Shown here: one piece after another, positions 6,707 to 15,206 of the stretch
How positions within the stretch are numbered: the stretch's first letter is position 1
How the letters are laid out: every line of letters starts with the position of its first letter
Assembly: GCA_910583695.1 (NCBI GenBank)
Contig: CAJTZL010000015.1
Coordinates: forward strand, 1 to 51,111
Source of the DNA: an uncultured Oscillibacter sp.
GTDB taxonomy: Bacteria; Bacillota; Clostridia; Oscillospirales; Oscillospiraceae
Length of the DNA stretch: 51,111 bases
Direction: 5' to 3'
Made by a program: the position numbers and the translations under genes
Notes under the pieces: generated by a model
Database searches by the model: none
What the model was told of the DNA's origin: nothing
Seen by the model: only the letters and a program-made list of their open reading frames with translations

Positions 6707-7552
6707 TCAGGAGTATTTCCGGTCCAGAATTTCAACGACCTCCGCAATGGCTCCCTCTCGGGCGCCCCGGACCACCGTGACCCCGGACTCCCGGACGGCG
6801 GGAGAGGCGTTGGCGGGGGCGAAGCCCTGGGCGGCGGCCCGGAGCATGGAGAGGTCGTTGGCCTCGTCCCCGGCGCAGTAGACGTGGTCCATGGAAATCC
6901 CCAGCCGGGCGGCCAGACGGCGGACCATGCCGCCCTTGCTGGCCCCCCGGGTGGTCATCTCCAGCAGGTGGGAGACGGAGAAGATCAGCTCATAGTCCTC
7001 CGCCCAGCCCTGGTCCCGGAGAAAGGCCAGTACCTGTTCCAAGGTCTCGTGGTCCGCTTCAAACAGGAGCTTGGCCAGGGGGAGGGGCGTTTCCAGGAGG
7101 GAGGGAGCCTCCGTGAGGGGAGCCTTGGTCATGCGCTCATGCTGGCGGGAGATGTCGTTGGGCCGGACCACATGAACCACGTTGTCCAGATGGTAGGCCT
7201 CCACCGCCACGCCGGGGAAGCGGTCCAGCGCCGCCTGGCCCCGCCGGCGGGCGGCGGGGTCCAGCACGGCGGTCTCCAGGTATTCGCCCGCTTCAAAATC
7301 ATAGATGGCTGCGCCGTTGCACACCACGCCGGGAGCGTTCATAGGCACGTCCCCCGCGTGGCGGAGGAAGGCCGGAAGGGCCCGGCCCGTGGCGACGGCA
7401 AAGCGGCCCCCCTGGGCGATGAAGTAGGTCAGGGCCCTCCGGTTTTCCTCCGGCAGGGGCGGCAGCGGCGCGCCGGTGCGGAGGGCGTCCTCCGTATAGA
7501 GCAGCGTGTTGTCAAAGTCGCTGGCCAGCAGCACGCCGTCAAATTTTCCCAT
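6707..7552 (-). CDS. HAD-superfamily phosphatase (Cof type), 281 aa
   Basis: Motif I is ASDFDNTLLYTED (nucleophile and acid Asp in DxD), motif II lies in AVATGRALP, motif III is the lysine in RGASKGGMVRRLA, and motif IV is CAGDEANDLSML. This is the Cof/YidA-type type-IIB HAD pattern; such enzymes dephosphorylate sugar phosphates or related metabolites in the cytoplasm. The ATG at 7552 is used because AAGGAG precedes it and the HAD fold begins at once; the upstream in-frame ORF (to 7753) overlaps the previous gene and is not conserved-looking. It is last in an operon after the RlmB-like and P-type-ATPase-like genes, 17 bp downstream of the latter. Substrate cannot be told. Confidence 0.9.
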   Translation of the reverse strand: MGKFDGVLLASDFDNTLLYTEDALRTGAPLPPLPEENRRALTYFIAQGGRFAVATGRALPAFLRHAGDVPMNAPGVVCNGAAIYDFEAGEYLETAVLDPAARRRGQAALDRFPGVAVEAYHLDNVVHVVRPNDISRQHERMTKAPLTEAPSLLETPLPLAKLLFEADHETLEQVLAFLRDQGWAEDYELIFSVSHLLEMTTRGASKGGMVRRLAARLGISMDHVYCAGDEANDLSMLRAAAQGFAPANASPAVRESGVTVVRGAREGAIAEVVEILDRKYS

Positions 7553-7569
7553 AGAATCAGCTCCTTCTT

Positions 7570-9666
7570 TTAATAGCGCCCCGTCCAGTCCGCCATGAGC
7601 AGCACCGGCAGGGTCCACAGCAGCAGGAAAACCTCCAGCGCCAGGGGGTTCAGCAGTTCGTAGGCCCCCAGACTGGTGAGGTAAAAGGTCAGCAGGGTCC
7701 CGGCCCAGCTCCCCAGCAGGGAGATGGCCGCCGCCCGGCGGACGGCCTTGCACAGCCGCAGGCTCCCCGCCACGGTTTCCGCGTAGGGAAGCAGCCCCTC
7801 CCGGAACAGCAGGGCCCGGGGGAAGTCCCGGTCCTTCTCCGCCTCGCTGAGGGCGATGCGCTCCGAGAGGCCGGGGTATTCCATGTGTGCCCCCCGGCTG
7901 AACTTCCGCTTGATGAGGGCGGGGGTGATGTTGGGGTCCCGGGAGGCCAGGATGGGCTGGATGCGGCTGCGCTGCATCAGCTTCAGGGCGAAGGCCACGT
8001 TTTCCGAGGGGGTGTACTTCACGGCGAAGGCCGCCCGCAGCTCCCCGTCCACCGCCAGGAAGACGCCGGTGGGCAGGTTCACGTCCGCCGGCAGACGCAC
8101 GTTCATTTTCCGCATGAAGGAGGCCCTGCCCATCAGCACGGATTCGCCTTTCACGGTGCCGGACCAGCCGCCCTCCTCGTAGAAGCTGAAATCATCCACC
8201 TTCTCGTAGCGGCCCCCCTCGCTGCGGACCAGATTGTTGAACAGCCGCTCCAGGCCGCTTCCGGCGGCCCGGGCCATGGAGGCCGCCAGGGAGACGGCCT
8301 GCTCCTGAGTCTCGCCGTAGAGCTTCCGCCCGTTGAGCTGGACGGTGCCGGGAGGAAAGAGGTCCGTGTCGGTGACGATCATCCGCCGCCGGGAGCTGAT
8401 CTTCTGGGCTCCGGACCAGCCCGCCACGGCGCAGCCGGTTTTTTGCAGGTGCTCCGACAGCTTGGACCAGGGCAGGGCCCAGCACAGGGGCAGGGAGAAG
8501 GTGGCCGCCGCCGGGAGAATGGCGGAGAGGTTCAAAAGGAAGTCCCCGCCCCGCTCCTGCCCTGCGGAGCTCAGCCCCGCGAAGACCAGGGCCGCCGCCA
8601 GGAAGGCCGGCAGCAGCGCCGTCTGCCAGAGGGTGGCCGCGTCGCTCCGGGCGGCGGTGGTGAAGAAGCCGGGGACGTCGCCCCGCTGCTTGCAGGCCCC
8701 CTGGAGGGTGTTGGTGACGAGATAGGGCGGCTCCTCGTCCAGGGATGCGGCCCGGAGCATGTCGTAGTTCCCCTTGCTCTCCCGGCGGACGCCCCACTGG
8801 GCAAAGACCAGGGCCAGACAGCTGACGGAGGCGTAAGGCATGGTTTCGCCGGGCTGTCCGTCCAGGAGCCGGGCGGCGCAGTCCAGCCCGGAGGCCAGGG
8901 CGGAGAGGGACACCAGCAGCTCGGCGACGCAGCGGCGGCGCAGCAGCATGCCGAAGCCCTTGAGAAACACATGGCGGCAGGCCACCGCCGTCAGAACCAG
9001 GCAGGCAAGCAGCACCGCGCACTGGACCTCCCGGTCCCCGGTCCAGTAGGGAATCTTCACCTGATAGCGCTCCAGGAGCATAAACAGCGTGGGGGGCAGG
9101 GCCGTGAACAGAGGCAGGAGCACCGTGTGCTTCCGGCGGATGTAGAGCTGGCGGGCGTCATGGGCCGCCTCCCAGAGGGTGGGCTCCGGGCCGATGGGCT
9201 CCGGGTCCGGCTCCGGTTCCGGCGGCGGGGGGAGGGACTCCGTCTCCTCCAGGGGCTTGCGGGAGAAAAGGCCCAGCTTCGGGGGCAGGATGGGCTCCCT
9301 GGCCTCCTCCATCACTGCGTCCACGGTGCTGCCCACCACGTCCTCCAGGGAGATGGGCCGGGGGTGGGGGATGTTCAGCCGGGCCACGTCCGCCTCCGCC
9401 GCCTGCTCCGCCTCCCGGATGGGGTCCTTGGGGGGCTCCGGGGGCGGCGGGGCTTCCGCCGGGGGCTCCGGTGCGGGCTGCGCCTCCGGCTTTGCCGCAG
9501 GCTCCATCGGGGCGGCGGGGGGCTCCGGGATGGGGACCTCCGGCGTCCCGGTCTCTCGGAGCAGGTGGTGCTCCAGGCTGCCGCCGTATTCCGCCAGAAT
9601 CTCCTCCAGGGTGTAATCCTCCTCCGGAGCCGGGGCGTTCAATTGGTGGTCGTCCTTCGGGGTCAT
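7570..9666 (-). CDS. Degenerate P1B-type ATPase-like membrane protein, 698 aa
   Basis: Residues 1-165 are acidic and proline-rich (many PEPP and PAPEP runs), probably cytoplasmic and disordered. About six hydrophobic segments follow, then a soluble region, then two more at the C-terminus, which matches P1B heavy-metal ATPase topology. In the soluble region RRRMIVTDTDLFPPGTVQLN aligns with the phosphorylation segment VVFDKTGTLT: Asp433 is kept but KTGT is replaced. GWSGTVKGESVLMGRASFM resembles the nucleotide-domain GxG and VLVGN region, while the hinge motif GDGxND is replaced by LASRDPNITPALIKRKF. The membrane CPx motif appears as LPLCWALP. It is therefore probably a non-pumping relative, perhaps a regulator or scaffold. 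RBS AAGGAGG precedes ATG 9666. It sits between an rRNA methyltransferase and a HAD gene. Confidence 0.75.
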   Translation of the reverse strand: MTPKDDHQLNAPAPEEDYTLEEILAEYGGSLEHHLLRETGTPEVPIPEPPAAPMEPAAKPEAQPAPEPPAEAPPPPEPPKDPIREAEQAAEADVARLNIPHPRPISLEDVVGSTVDAVMEEAREPILPPKLGLFSRKPLEETESLPPPPEPEPDPEPIGPEPTLWEAAHDARQLYIRRKHTVLLPLFTALPPTLFMLLERYQVKIPYWTGDREVQCAVLLACLVLTAVACRHVFLKGFGMLLRRRCVAELLVSLSALASGLDCAARLLDGQPGETMPYASVSCLALVFAQWGVRRESKGNYDMLRAASLDEEPPYLVTNTLQGACKQRGDVPGFFTTAARSDAATLWQTALLPAFLAAALVFAGLSSAGQERGGDFLLNLSAILPAAATFSLPLCWALPWSKLSEHLQKTGCAVAGWSGAQKISSRRRMIVTDTDLFPPGTVQLNGRKLYGETQEQAVSLAASMARAAGSGLERLFNNLVRSEGGRYEKVDDFSFYEEGGWSGTVKGESVLMGRASFMRKMNVRLPADVNLPTGVFLAVDGELRAAFAVKYTPSENVAFALKLMQRSRIQPILASRDPNITPALIKRKFSRGAHMEYPGLSERIALSEAEKDRDFPRALLFREGLLPYAETVAGSLRLCKAVRRAAAISLLGSWAGTLLTFYLTSLGAYELLNPLALEVFLLLWTLPVLLMADWTGRY

Positions 9667-9693
9667 GGGATACCCTCCTTTGGAAGGGGATGG

Positions 9694-10455
9694 TTAAAGC
9701 CGCTGCCTGACGGCCTCGTAGAGCAGGATGGCTGCGGCGGCGGAGGCGTTCAGGGAGGAGAGCTTTCCCCGCATGGGGATGCGGACCAGGAAATCGCAGC
9801 TCTCGGACACCAGACGGCCCATGCCGCTGCCCTCACTGCCGATGACAATGGCGGCGGGGCTCTTGAGATCCGCGTCGTACAGGGAGGTGGTCCCGTCCGC
9901 CGCCGTGCCGAAAACCCAGATTCCCCGGGCCTTCAGGTCCTTCAGCAGGGCGGGGAGGTTGGGCACCCGGGCCACTGGCACGTGGGCCACGGCCCCGGCG
10001 GAGGTCTTGGCCACCACCGCCGTGAGCCCGGCGCTGCGGCGCTTGGGGATGATGACGCCGTGGGCCCCGGCGCACTCCGCCGTGCGGATGACGGCCCCCA
10101 GATTGTGGGGGTCCGAGAGCTCGTCGCAGACCACCAGAAGGGGGGGCTCCCCCTTGTCCGCCGCCGCCTGGAGAATGTCCTCCACGCCGGCGTACTCCCG
10201 GACGGAGCTGAGGGCGATGACGCCCTGGTGGGCGTGGGTGCGGCTCATGGCGTCCAGCTTCCGCCGGTCCGCCTCCACCACCACGGTTCCGGCGGCGCGG
10301 GCCTTGGAGGCGATGTGCCCCAGGGTCTTGTCCGTCTCTCCCTTTTGCAGGTAAATTTTATCAATGGCCGTCCCGGCCCGCAGGGCCTCGATGACGGCGT
10401 TCCGGCCCTCGATGATGCCGTCGGCCTCGGGGGCGGGGGTTCTGCGGTCTTCCAT
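9694..10455 (-). CDS. rlmB: 23S rRNA (guanosine-2'-O)-methyltransferase, RlmB/TrmH family, 253 aa
   Basis: The N-terminal ~75 residues form the SpoU substrate-binding domain (IIEGRNAVIEALRAG, then IYLQKGE, then VVVEADRRKLDAMS and HQGVIAL). The catalytic SPOUT domain shows the three motifs: DPHNLGAVIRTAECAG, VIGSEGSGMGRLV, and VRIPMRGKLSSLNASAAAAI, the last forming the trefoil-knot SAM site. RlmB-type enzymes 2'-O-methylate a guanosine in 23S rRNA; some paralogues act on other sites. ATG 10455 follows AAGGAA; the longer reading to 10521 covers the promoter region. First gene of the three-gene operon. Confidence 0.92.
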   Translation of the reverse strand: MEDRRTPAPEADGIIEGRNAVIEALRAGTAIDKIYLQKGETDKTLGHIASKARAAGTVVVEADRRKLDAMSRTHAHQGVIALSSVREYAGVEDILQAAADKGEPPLLVVCDELSDPHNLGAVIRTAECAGAHGVIIPKRRSAGLTAVVAKTSAGAVAHVPVARVPNLPALLKDLKARGIWVFGTAADGTTSLYDADLKSPAAIVIGSEGSGMGRLVSESCDFLVRIPMRGKLSSLNASAAAAILLYEAVRQRL

Positions 10456-10511
10456 AGAGGTTCCTTCCCGGCCGGGAAACCCGGCCTGAAAATTTTGTCG
10501 ATACATTCCTA

Positions 10512-10540
10512 AGTATACCATAGGCCGGGAGGATAATAAA
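10512..10540 (-). promoter_or_regulatory. Candidate promoter for the rlmB operon
   Basis: On the minus strand TGGTATACT is an extended -10 (TATACT at 10512-10517). A weak -35 TTTATT lies 17 bp upstream. A hairpin (ggccgggtttcccggcc) lies in the leader. Confidence 0.5.
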
Positions 10541-10572
10541 GCGTGAATTTACAGAAACTTCATGAAACCTCC

Positions 10573-10601
10573 TTGTGACTTCTCAGGTTCTGTGATATAC
10601 T
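10573..10601 (+). promoter_or_regulatory. Sigma-A promoter for ftsH
   Basis: TTGTGA (10573-10578) and TATACT (10596-10601) are 17 bp apart. It is divergent from the rlmB promoter about 30 bp away. Confidence 0.7.
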
Positions 10602-10674
10602 GCCATATAATTTCGCCGGATATGACCATATGAACCGGCGCTCTGCGCGTTTTCCTGAAAGGAGCAACTCATAC

Positions 10675-12861
10675 ATGGACCAAAACAACAACAAAAAAAA
10701 GCCGGACCAGAATAAAAACAGCAACTGGCGGGGCTTTATCCACCTGATCTGCTGGGCGGTGCTGCTGGCGGCCCTGGTGAGCTACGCCACCACCTACATG
10801 ACCAGCATGGGCCATCAGGCAAGCTCCGTGGAGCTGGAGTACAGCGAGTTCCTGGACATGCTGGACTTCGGCAAGGTCGCCGGGGTGGACTTTGACAACA
10901 GCGAATCCATTCTCATCATCACCCCGGCGGACGGCTACGTCTACACCAACAGCGAGGGGATGGAATACACCAAATCCACCCAGGAGGACGGCTCCGCCGT
11001 TTACACCCACGTGGACGAAGAGGGCCGGGAGCTGAAGCTGTCCCTGGAGCTCTTTACCGTCCAGCTCCAGTCCTACGACGCCATTGTGGAGCACATTCAG
11101 GAGCTGAACCGGCAGGCGGGAACCGCGCCCAAAGAGGGTGAAGGCATCCGCATCAACCAGGACTACCAGCCCCCCATGAGCCCCATTTTGCTGTTCCTGG
11201 TGAACCTGGCTCCCTTCTTCATCATCATTCTGGTGATGAGCCTGGTCATGAGCTGGATGGCGAAAAAGGGCATGGGCGGCATCGGAGGCATCGGCGGCGT
11301 GGGGAAATCCAACGCCAAGGTCTATATGGAGAAATCCACCGGCGTCACCTTCCGGGATGTGGCGGGCCAGGACGAGGCCAAGGAGTCCCTGACGGAGATC
11401 ATCGACTTCCTCCACAACCCCGGGAAGTACACGGAGATCGGCGCCAAGCTCCCCAAGGGTGCCCTGCTGGTGGGCCCTCCGGGCACCGGCAAGACCCTGC
11501 TTGCCAAGGCCGTGGCCGGAGAGGCGGGGGTCCCCTTCTTCTCCATCTCCGGGTCCGACTTTGTGGAGATGTTCGTGGGCGTGGGCGCGTCCCGGGTCCG
11601 GGACCTTTTTAAAGAAGCGTCCAAGGTGGCCCCCTGCATCGTCTTCATCGACGAAATCGACACCATCGGCAAATCCAGAGACAACCGCATGGGCGGCAAC
11701 GACGAGCGGGAGCAGACCCTGAACCAGCTCCTGGCGGAGATGGACGGCTTTGACCCCACCAAGGGCGTCATCCTCCTGGCGGCTACCAACCGCCCGGAGG
11801 TGCTGGATCAGGCCCTGCTCCGCCCGGGGCGGTTTGACCGGCGCATCACCATCGACCGGCCCAATCTGGCGGGGCGCATCTCCACGCTGGAGGTCCACAC
11901 CCGGAACATCAAGCTGGGAGAGGATGTGAACCTGAAAAAGGTGGCCCTGGCCACGGCGGGGTGCGTGGGCGCGGACCTTGCCAATCTGGTGAACGAGGCG
12001 GCCCTCCGGGCCGTGCGGAAGGGCCGGAAGCTGGTGAGCCAGGAGGACATGCTGGCCGCCTTCGAGCTGGTCATCGCCGGCACGGAGAAAAAGGGCAGCG
12101 TCCTGACGGAGTTCGAGAAAAAGCTGGTGGCCTACCACGAGGTGGGCCACGCCATGGTGGCCTACAAGCAGAAGAACACGGAGCCGGTGCAGAAAATCAC
12201 CATCGTTCCCCACACTCAGGGCTCCCTGGGCTACACCCTCTTGATGCCCGAGGAGGACAAGACGGAGCTCAGGACCAAGGAAGAGCTCATGGCGAAGATC
12301 ACCGTCTCCATGGGCGGCCGGGCCGCCGAGGAGGTGGTGATGGACACCATGACCAACGGGGCCTCCCAGGACATCCAGGACGCCACGAACGTGGCGCGGA
12401 ACATGGTGGCCATGTTCGGTATGAGCGAGGAGTTCGGCATGATGGCCCTGGCCTCCCGGCGGAACCAGTATCTGGACGGGGGCTACGGCATGGACTGCGC
12501 CCAGGACACCGCCGCCCGGATGGACAAGGCCGTGAAGGTCCTTCTGGACGAGGCTTACAAGACCGCCGTGGAGGTCATCCGGGAGAACCGGGAGGACATG
12601 GACAAGGTGGTGGCGTACCTTCTGGAAAAGGAGACCATCACCGGCGCGGAGATGGTGGCCATCATCGAGGGCCGGGACCCGGCCCTGGTGGAGAGCCCCT
12701 ACGCCTCCACCCGCCCGGGGGAAATCGAAGCCCCGGCCAGGAAGGTCCACATGATCTCTGAAAAAATCCTGGCCCCGGAGGAGGCTGCGGAGCAGTCCCC
12801 GGAGGCGGAAGCGCCGGAGGAGGCGCCTCCATCTGAGGAGACGGGAGAAGAACAACCCTGA
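10675..12861 (+). CDS. ftsH: ATP-dependent zinc metalloprotease FtsH, 728 aa
   Basis: A short basic N-terminus leads to a first membrane helix (about 20-40), an extracytoplasmic domain and a second helix near 170-195. The AAA+ domain has Walker A GPPGTGKT (about 267-274), Walker B IVFIDEID, the pore loop in VEMFVGVGASRVR, and the second region of homology ATNRPEVLDQALLRPGRFDRR. The zinc protease site is HEVGH (about 488-492), with the downstream Asp in GASQDIQDATNVARNM. FtsH is a membrane-anchored hexamer degrading unfolded and regulatory proteins. ATG 10675 follows AAAGGAGC; the upstream ATG at 10630 has no site. The C-terminal ~35 residues are an acidic EA/EP-rich tail. Promoter and terminator flank it, so it is monocistronic. 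Confidence 0.97.
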   Translation: MDQNNNKKKPDQNKNSNWRGFIHLICWAVLLAALVSYATTYMTSMGHQASSVELEYSEFLDMLDFGKVAGVDFDNSESILIITPADGYVYTNSEGMEYTKSTQEDGSAVYTHVDEEGRELKLSLELFTVQLQSYDAIVEHIQELNRQAGTAPKEGEGIRINQDYQPPMSPILLFLVNLAPFFIIILVMSLVMSWMAKKGMGGIGGIGGVGKSNAKVYMEKSTGVTFRDVAGQDEAKESLTEIIDFLHNPGKYTEIGAKLPKGALLVGPPGTGKTLLAKAVAGEAGVPFFSISGSDFVEMFVGVGASRVRDLFKEASKVAPCIVFIDEIDTIGKSRDNRMGGNDEREQTLNQLLAEMDGFDPTKGVILLAATNRPEVLDQALLRPGRFDRRITIDRPNLAGRISTLEVHTRNIKLGEDVNLKKVALATAGCVGADLANLVNEAALRAVRKGRKLVSQEDMLAAFELVIAGTEKKGSVLTEFEKKLVAYHEVGHAMVAYKQKNTEPVQKITIVPHTQGSLGYTLLMPEEDKTELRTKEELMAKITVSMGGRAAEEVVMDTMTNGASQDIQDATNVARNMVAMFGMSEEFGMMALASRRNQYLDGGYGMDCAQDTAARMDKAVKVLLDEAYKTAVEVIRENREDMDKVVAYLLEKETITGAEMVAIIEGRDPALVESPYASTRPGEIEAPARKVHMISEKILAPEEAAEQSPEAEAPEEAPPSEETGEEQP

Positions 12862-12869
12862 ACCCCATA

Positions 12870-12896
12870 AAAGGCGCGCCGTCGCGGCGCGCCTTT
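12870..12896 (+). terminator. Intrinsic terminator of ftsH
   Basis: Stem aaaggcgcgcc and ggcgcgccttt with loop gtcgc, 8 bp after the ftsH stop. Confidence 0.8.
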
Positions 12897-12935
12897 CCCC
12901 CATTTCATTCATCAAAGAGAGAGGAGCGCAATTGT

Positions 12936-13454
12936 ATGATTCGCAAAGCTGCCGCCGCCGACCTGCCCCGAATCGGAGAGATTTACGAGGCGATTTTTGA
13001 CCGGGAGGAGCAGGGGCCCGTTTACACCAACTGGCTCCGGGGAAGCTATCCCACCACGGAGGACGCCCGCAAGGCGCTGGAGGCCGGGACCCTCTATGTG
13101 GGAGAGGAGGACGGCGCGCTCTGGGGCGTGGTGAACCTCAACGGCCAACAGCTGCCGGAATACGATCAGATTCCCTGGACCATTCCGGCGGAGCGGGAGG
13201 AGGTGGGGGTCATCCACACCCTCTGCATCCACCCGGCCCAGTCCGGGAAGGGCCTCGCCAAGCGGATGGTGGCCTTCTGCGAGGAGACCGCCCGGACCCA
13301 GGGCAAAACCGTCATCCGCCTGGACACCTGGGAGGGAAACGCCCCCACCAACCACCTGTATCCCTCCATCGGATACGGCTTTGCCGGGAGCACGGAGTTT
13401 TTCTTTCACGGGTACATCCGCGAGATTTTGAACTGCTACGAGAAAAAGCTGTAA
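12936..13454 (+). CDS. GNAT-family N-acetyltransferase, 172 aa
   Basis: Beginning MIRKAAAADLPRIGEIYEAIF, it has the GNAT order: helix, beta strands (TLYVGEEDGALWGVVNLNGQ), the acetyl-CoA loop (HTLCIHPAQSGKGLAKRMVAF, the Q/RxxGxG/A motif as QSGKGLA), and the C-terminal RLDTWEGNAPTNHLYPSIGY. It transfers an acetyl group from acetyl-CoA to an unidentified amine. GAGGAG precedes ATG 12936. A terminator at 13461-13497 ends it. Its neighbours give no substrate hint. Confidence 0.88.
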   Translation: MIRKAAAADLPRIGEIYEAIFDREEQGPVYTNWLRGSYPTTEDARKALEAGTLYVGEEDGALWGVVNLNGQQLPEYDQIPWTIPAEREEVGVIHTLCIHPAQSGKGLAKRMVAFCEETARTQGKTVIRLDTWEGNAPTNHLYPSIGYGFAGSTEFFFHGYIREILNCYEKKL

Positions 13455-13460
13455 ATCCGA

Positions 13461-13497
13461 CGTCCTCCGGTTCTTGACAACCGGGGGGCGTTTTTTT
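13461..13497 (+). terminator. Intrinsic terminator of the GNAT gene, overlapping the malQ promoter
   Basis: Stem cgtcctccggtt and aaccggggggcg (12 bp with two G-U pairs), loop cttgac, then seven T. The malQ -35 box lies across the loop and the T tract runs into the -10 box. Confidence 0.8.
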
Positions 13498-13502
13498 ACA
13501 AT
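13474..13502 (+). promoter_or_regulatory. Consensus promoter of malQ embedded in a terminator
   Basis: TTGACA (13474-13479) and TACAAT (13497-13502), spacing 17 bp. It is near perfect for sigma-A. Confidence 0.85.
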
Positions 13503-13536
13503 GAGGGGGTACACTACTCAACATGGAGGTTTTCTT

Positions 13537-15066
13537 ATGAAACGTTCCGCAGGCATCCTCCTGCCCATTTTCTCCCTTCCCTCCGAGTACGGCATCGGCT
13601 CCCTGGGGGCGGAGGCCCGGGCCTTCGCCAACTTCCTCCAGGACGCGGGCCAGTCCTGGTGGCAGATTCTCCCCGTGGGCCCTGCCGGGGCCGGAGACTC
13701 TCCCTACGCCAGCGAGTCCACCTTCGCCGGAAATCCCCTGTTCATTGATTTGGACCTTTTGGCCAAGGACGGCCTCCTGACGGAGGAGGAGCTGGTCTCC
13801 GCCCGGGTCCCCGCCGGGGACAGGATTGACTACGGCGCGCTGAAGAAGAGCCGGGAGCCCCTCCTTCGAACGGCCTTCACCCGGGTCAGCGGCGAGGCGG
13901 CGGAGGCCGCCCGGGCCTTTGCCGAGGGGCGCCCCTGGGTCCGGGAGTACGCACTGTACCGGGCGGCCAAGCGGCACTTCGGGGACCTCCCCTGGTTCCA
14001 GTGGCCCGACGAGGGCCTCCGCCGCCATGAGGCGGAGGCCGTGGAGCGCTGGCGGGTGGAGATGGCGGAGGAGGTGGCCTTTGAGACCTGCGTTCAGCAC
14101 TGGTTCTTCACCCAGTGGGCGGCGCTGAAAACCTATGTCAACGACTTGGGGCTGGGCCTCATCGGGGACCTGCCCATCTACGTCTCCCTGGACTCCGCCG
14201 ACGTGTGGAGCGAGCGGGGAGAATTTCTCCTGGACGGGGAGGGAAAGCCCGCCAAGGTGGCGGGGGTTCCGCCGGACTACTTCTCGGAGGACGGCCAGCT
14301 CTGGGGGAATCCCCTCTACGACTGGGCTGCCATGAAGCAAAACGGCTTCGGCTGGTGGATTCGCCGGGTGGAGGGGGCCGGGAAGCTCTTCGACGTCATC
14401 CGCATCGACCACTTCCGGGGACTGGAGAGCTACTGGGCCGTTCCGGCGGAGTCCGAGACCGCCCGGGTGGGGGCCTGGGAGAAGGGCCCCGGCATGGACC
14501 TGCTGGGGGTGCTGACCTCCTGGTTCCAGGGCATCGCCTTCATCGCCGAGGACCTGGGCATCCTGACGGACGGCGTCCACCGGCTCCGGGAGGAGTCCGG
14601 CCTGCCGGGGATGAAGGTGCTGGAGTTCGCCTTTTCGGACCCCTCCAACGCCTACCTGCCCCACAATTACCAGCCGAACTGCGTCTGCTACACCGGTACC
14701 CACGACAACGACACCGCCGCCGGATGGTACGCCTCCGCCCCTCAGCGGGAGCGGGCCTTTGCGGAGAGGTACCTGGGGACCTCCGGGGCGGAGAATGTCC
14801 GGCTGGCCCTGCTCCGGGCGGGGCAGGGGAGCGTTGCGGAGCTCTTCGTGGCCCAGATGCAGGATTACCTGGGCCTTGGCAGCGAAAGCCGCATCAACGT
14901 CCCCGGCGTGGGCAGGGGAAACTGGTGCTGGCGGCTCTTGCCTGGCCGGACCACGGCGGAGCTGGCGGAGGAGATCCGCTCCATGACCTCCTTCTACGGT
15001 CGCTGCCCCTGGCGTCCAGAACCGGAGGAACCCGGCGAAACCGATAAAACGGAAAAGCAATTTTAG
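13537..15066 (+). CDS. malQ: 4-alpha-glucanotransferase (amylomaltase, GH77), 509 aa
   Basis: The start MKRSAGILLPIFSLPSEYGIGSLG and the following GQSWWQILPVGPAGAGDSPYASESTFAGNP are diagnostic for GH77. The catalytic region has FDVIRIDHFRGLESYWAVPA (nucleophile Asp in RIDHFRG), IAEDLGILTDGV (acid/base Glu) and CYTGTHDNDTAAGWY (third carboxylate). MalQ transfers alpha-1,4-glucan segments between chains and releases glucose. The ATG at 13537 follows ATGGAGG; the long upstream extension covers the promoter. Length is normal. It is functionally related to the amylosucrase/fructokinase pair at 35.4-38.2 kb, since amylosucrase makes alpha-1,4-glucan, although the two loci are apart. Confidence 0.96.
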   Translation: MKRSAGILLPIFSLPSEYGIGSLGAEARAFANFLQDAGQSWWQILPVGPAGAGDSPYASESTFAGNPLFIDLDLLAKDGLLTEEELVSARVPAGDRIDYGALKKSREPLLRTAFTRVSGEAAEAARAFAEGRPWVREYALYRAAKRHFGDLPWFQWPDEGLRRHEAEAVERWRVEMAEEVAFETCVQHWFFTQWAALKTYVNDLGLGLIGDLPIYVSLDSADVWSERGEFLLDGEGKPAKVAGVPPDYFSEDGQLWGNPLYDWAAMKQNGFGWWIRRVEGAGKLFDVIRIDHFRGLESYWAVPAESETARVGAWEKGPGMDLLGVLTSWFQGIAFIAEDLGILTDGVHRLREESGLPGMKVLEFAFSDPSNAYLPHNYQPNCVCYTGTHDNDTAAGWYASAPQRERAFAERYLGTSGAENVRLALLRAGQGSVAELFVAQMQDYLGLGSESRINVPGVGRGNWCWRLLPGRTTAELAEEIRSMTSFYGRCPWRPEPEEPGETDKTEKQF

Positions 15067-15116
15067 ACGAAATGACAAAAATTTCCGCAAAATTTGCGCT
15101 TTGGTCATTCCGCCGA

Positions 15117-15146
15117 TTCCCAGCACCTGTCCTCCACATATATAAT
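15117..15146 (+). promoter_or_regulatory. Candidate promoter for the Na/Pi cotransporter
   Basis: TATAAT at 15141-15146. The best -35 is TTCCCA at 15117-15122 with 18 bp spacing, which is weak. Confidence 0.45.
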
Positions 15147-15206
15147 AGGGCCGTCACATAAGATGGAGCGTCCGCCTTGGCGCGGGCACGGAAGTGAGGA
15201 ACGTTG

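Noticed and set aside
7885..10512. Very long plus-strand ORF (875 codons) opposite the P-type-ATPase-like and rlmB genes
   Set aside because: GC-rich codon bias opens the antisense frame; composition is G/A/P/R/H-rich with no domain, and the minus-strand genes have clear motifs and RBSs. The same applies to long antisense ORFs over iorA, ftsH, malQ, metK, the LTA-synthase-like gene and ptsI.
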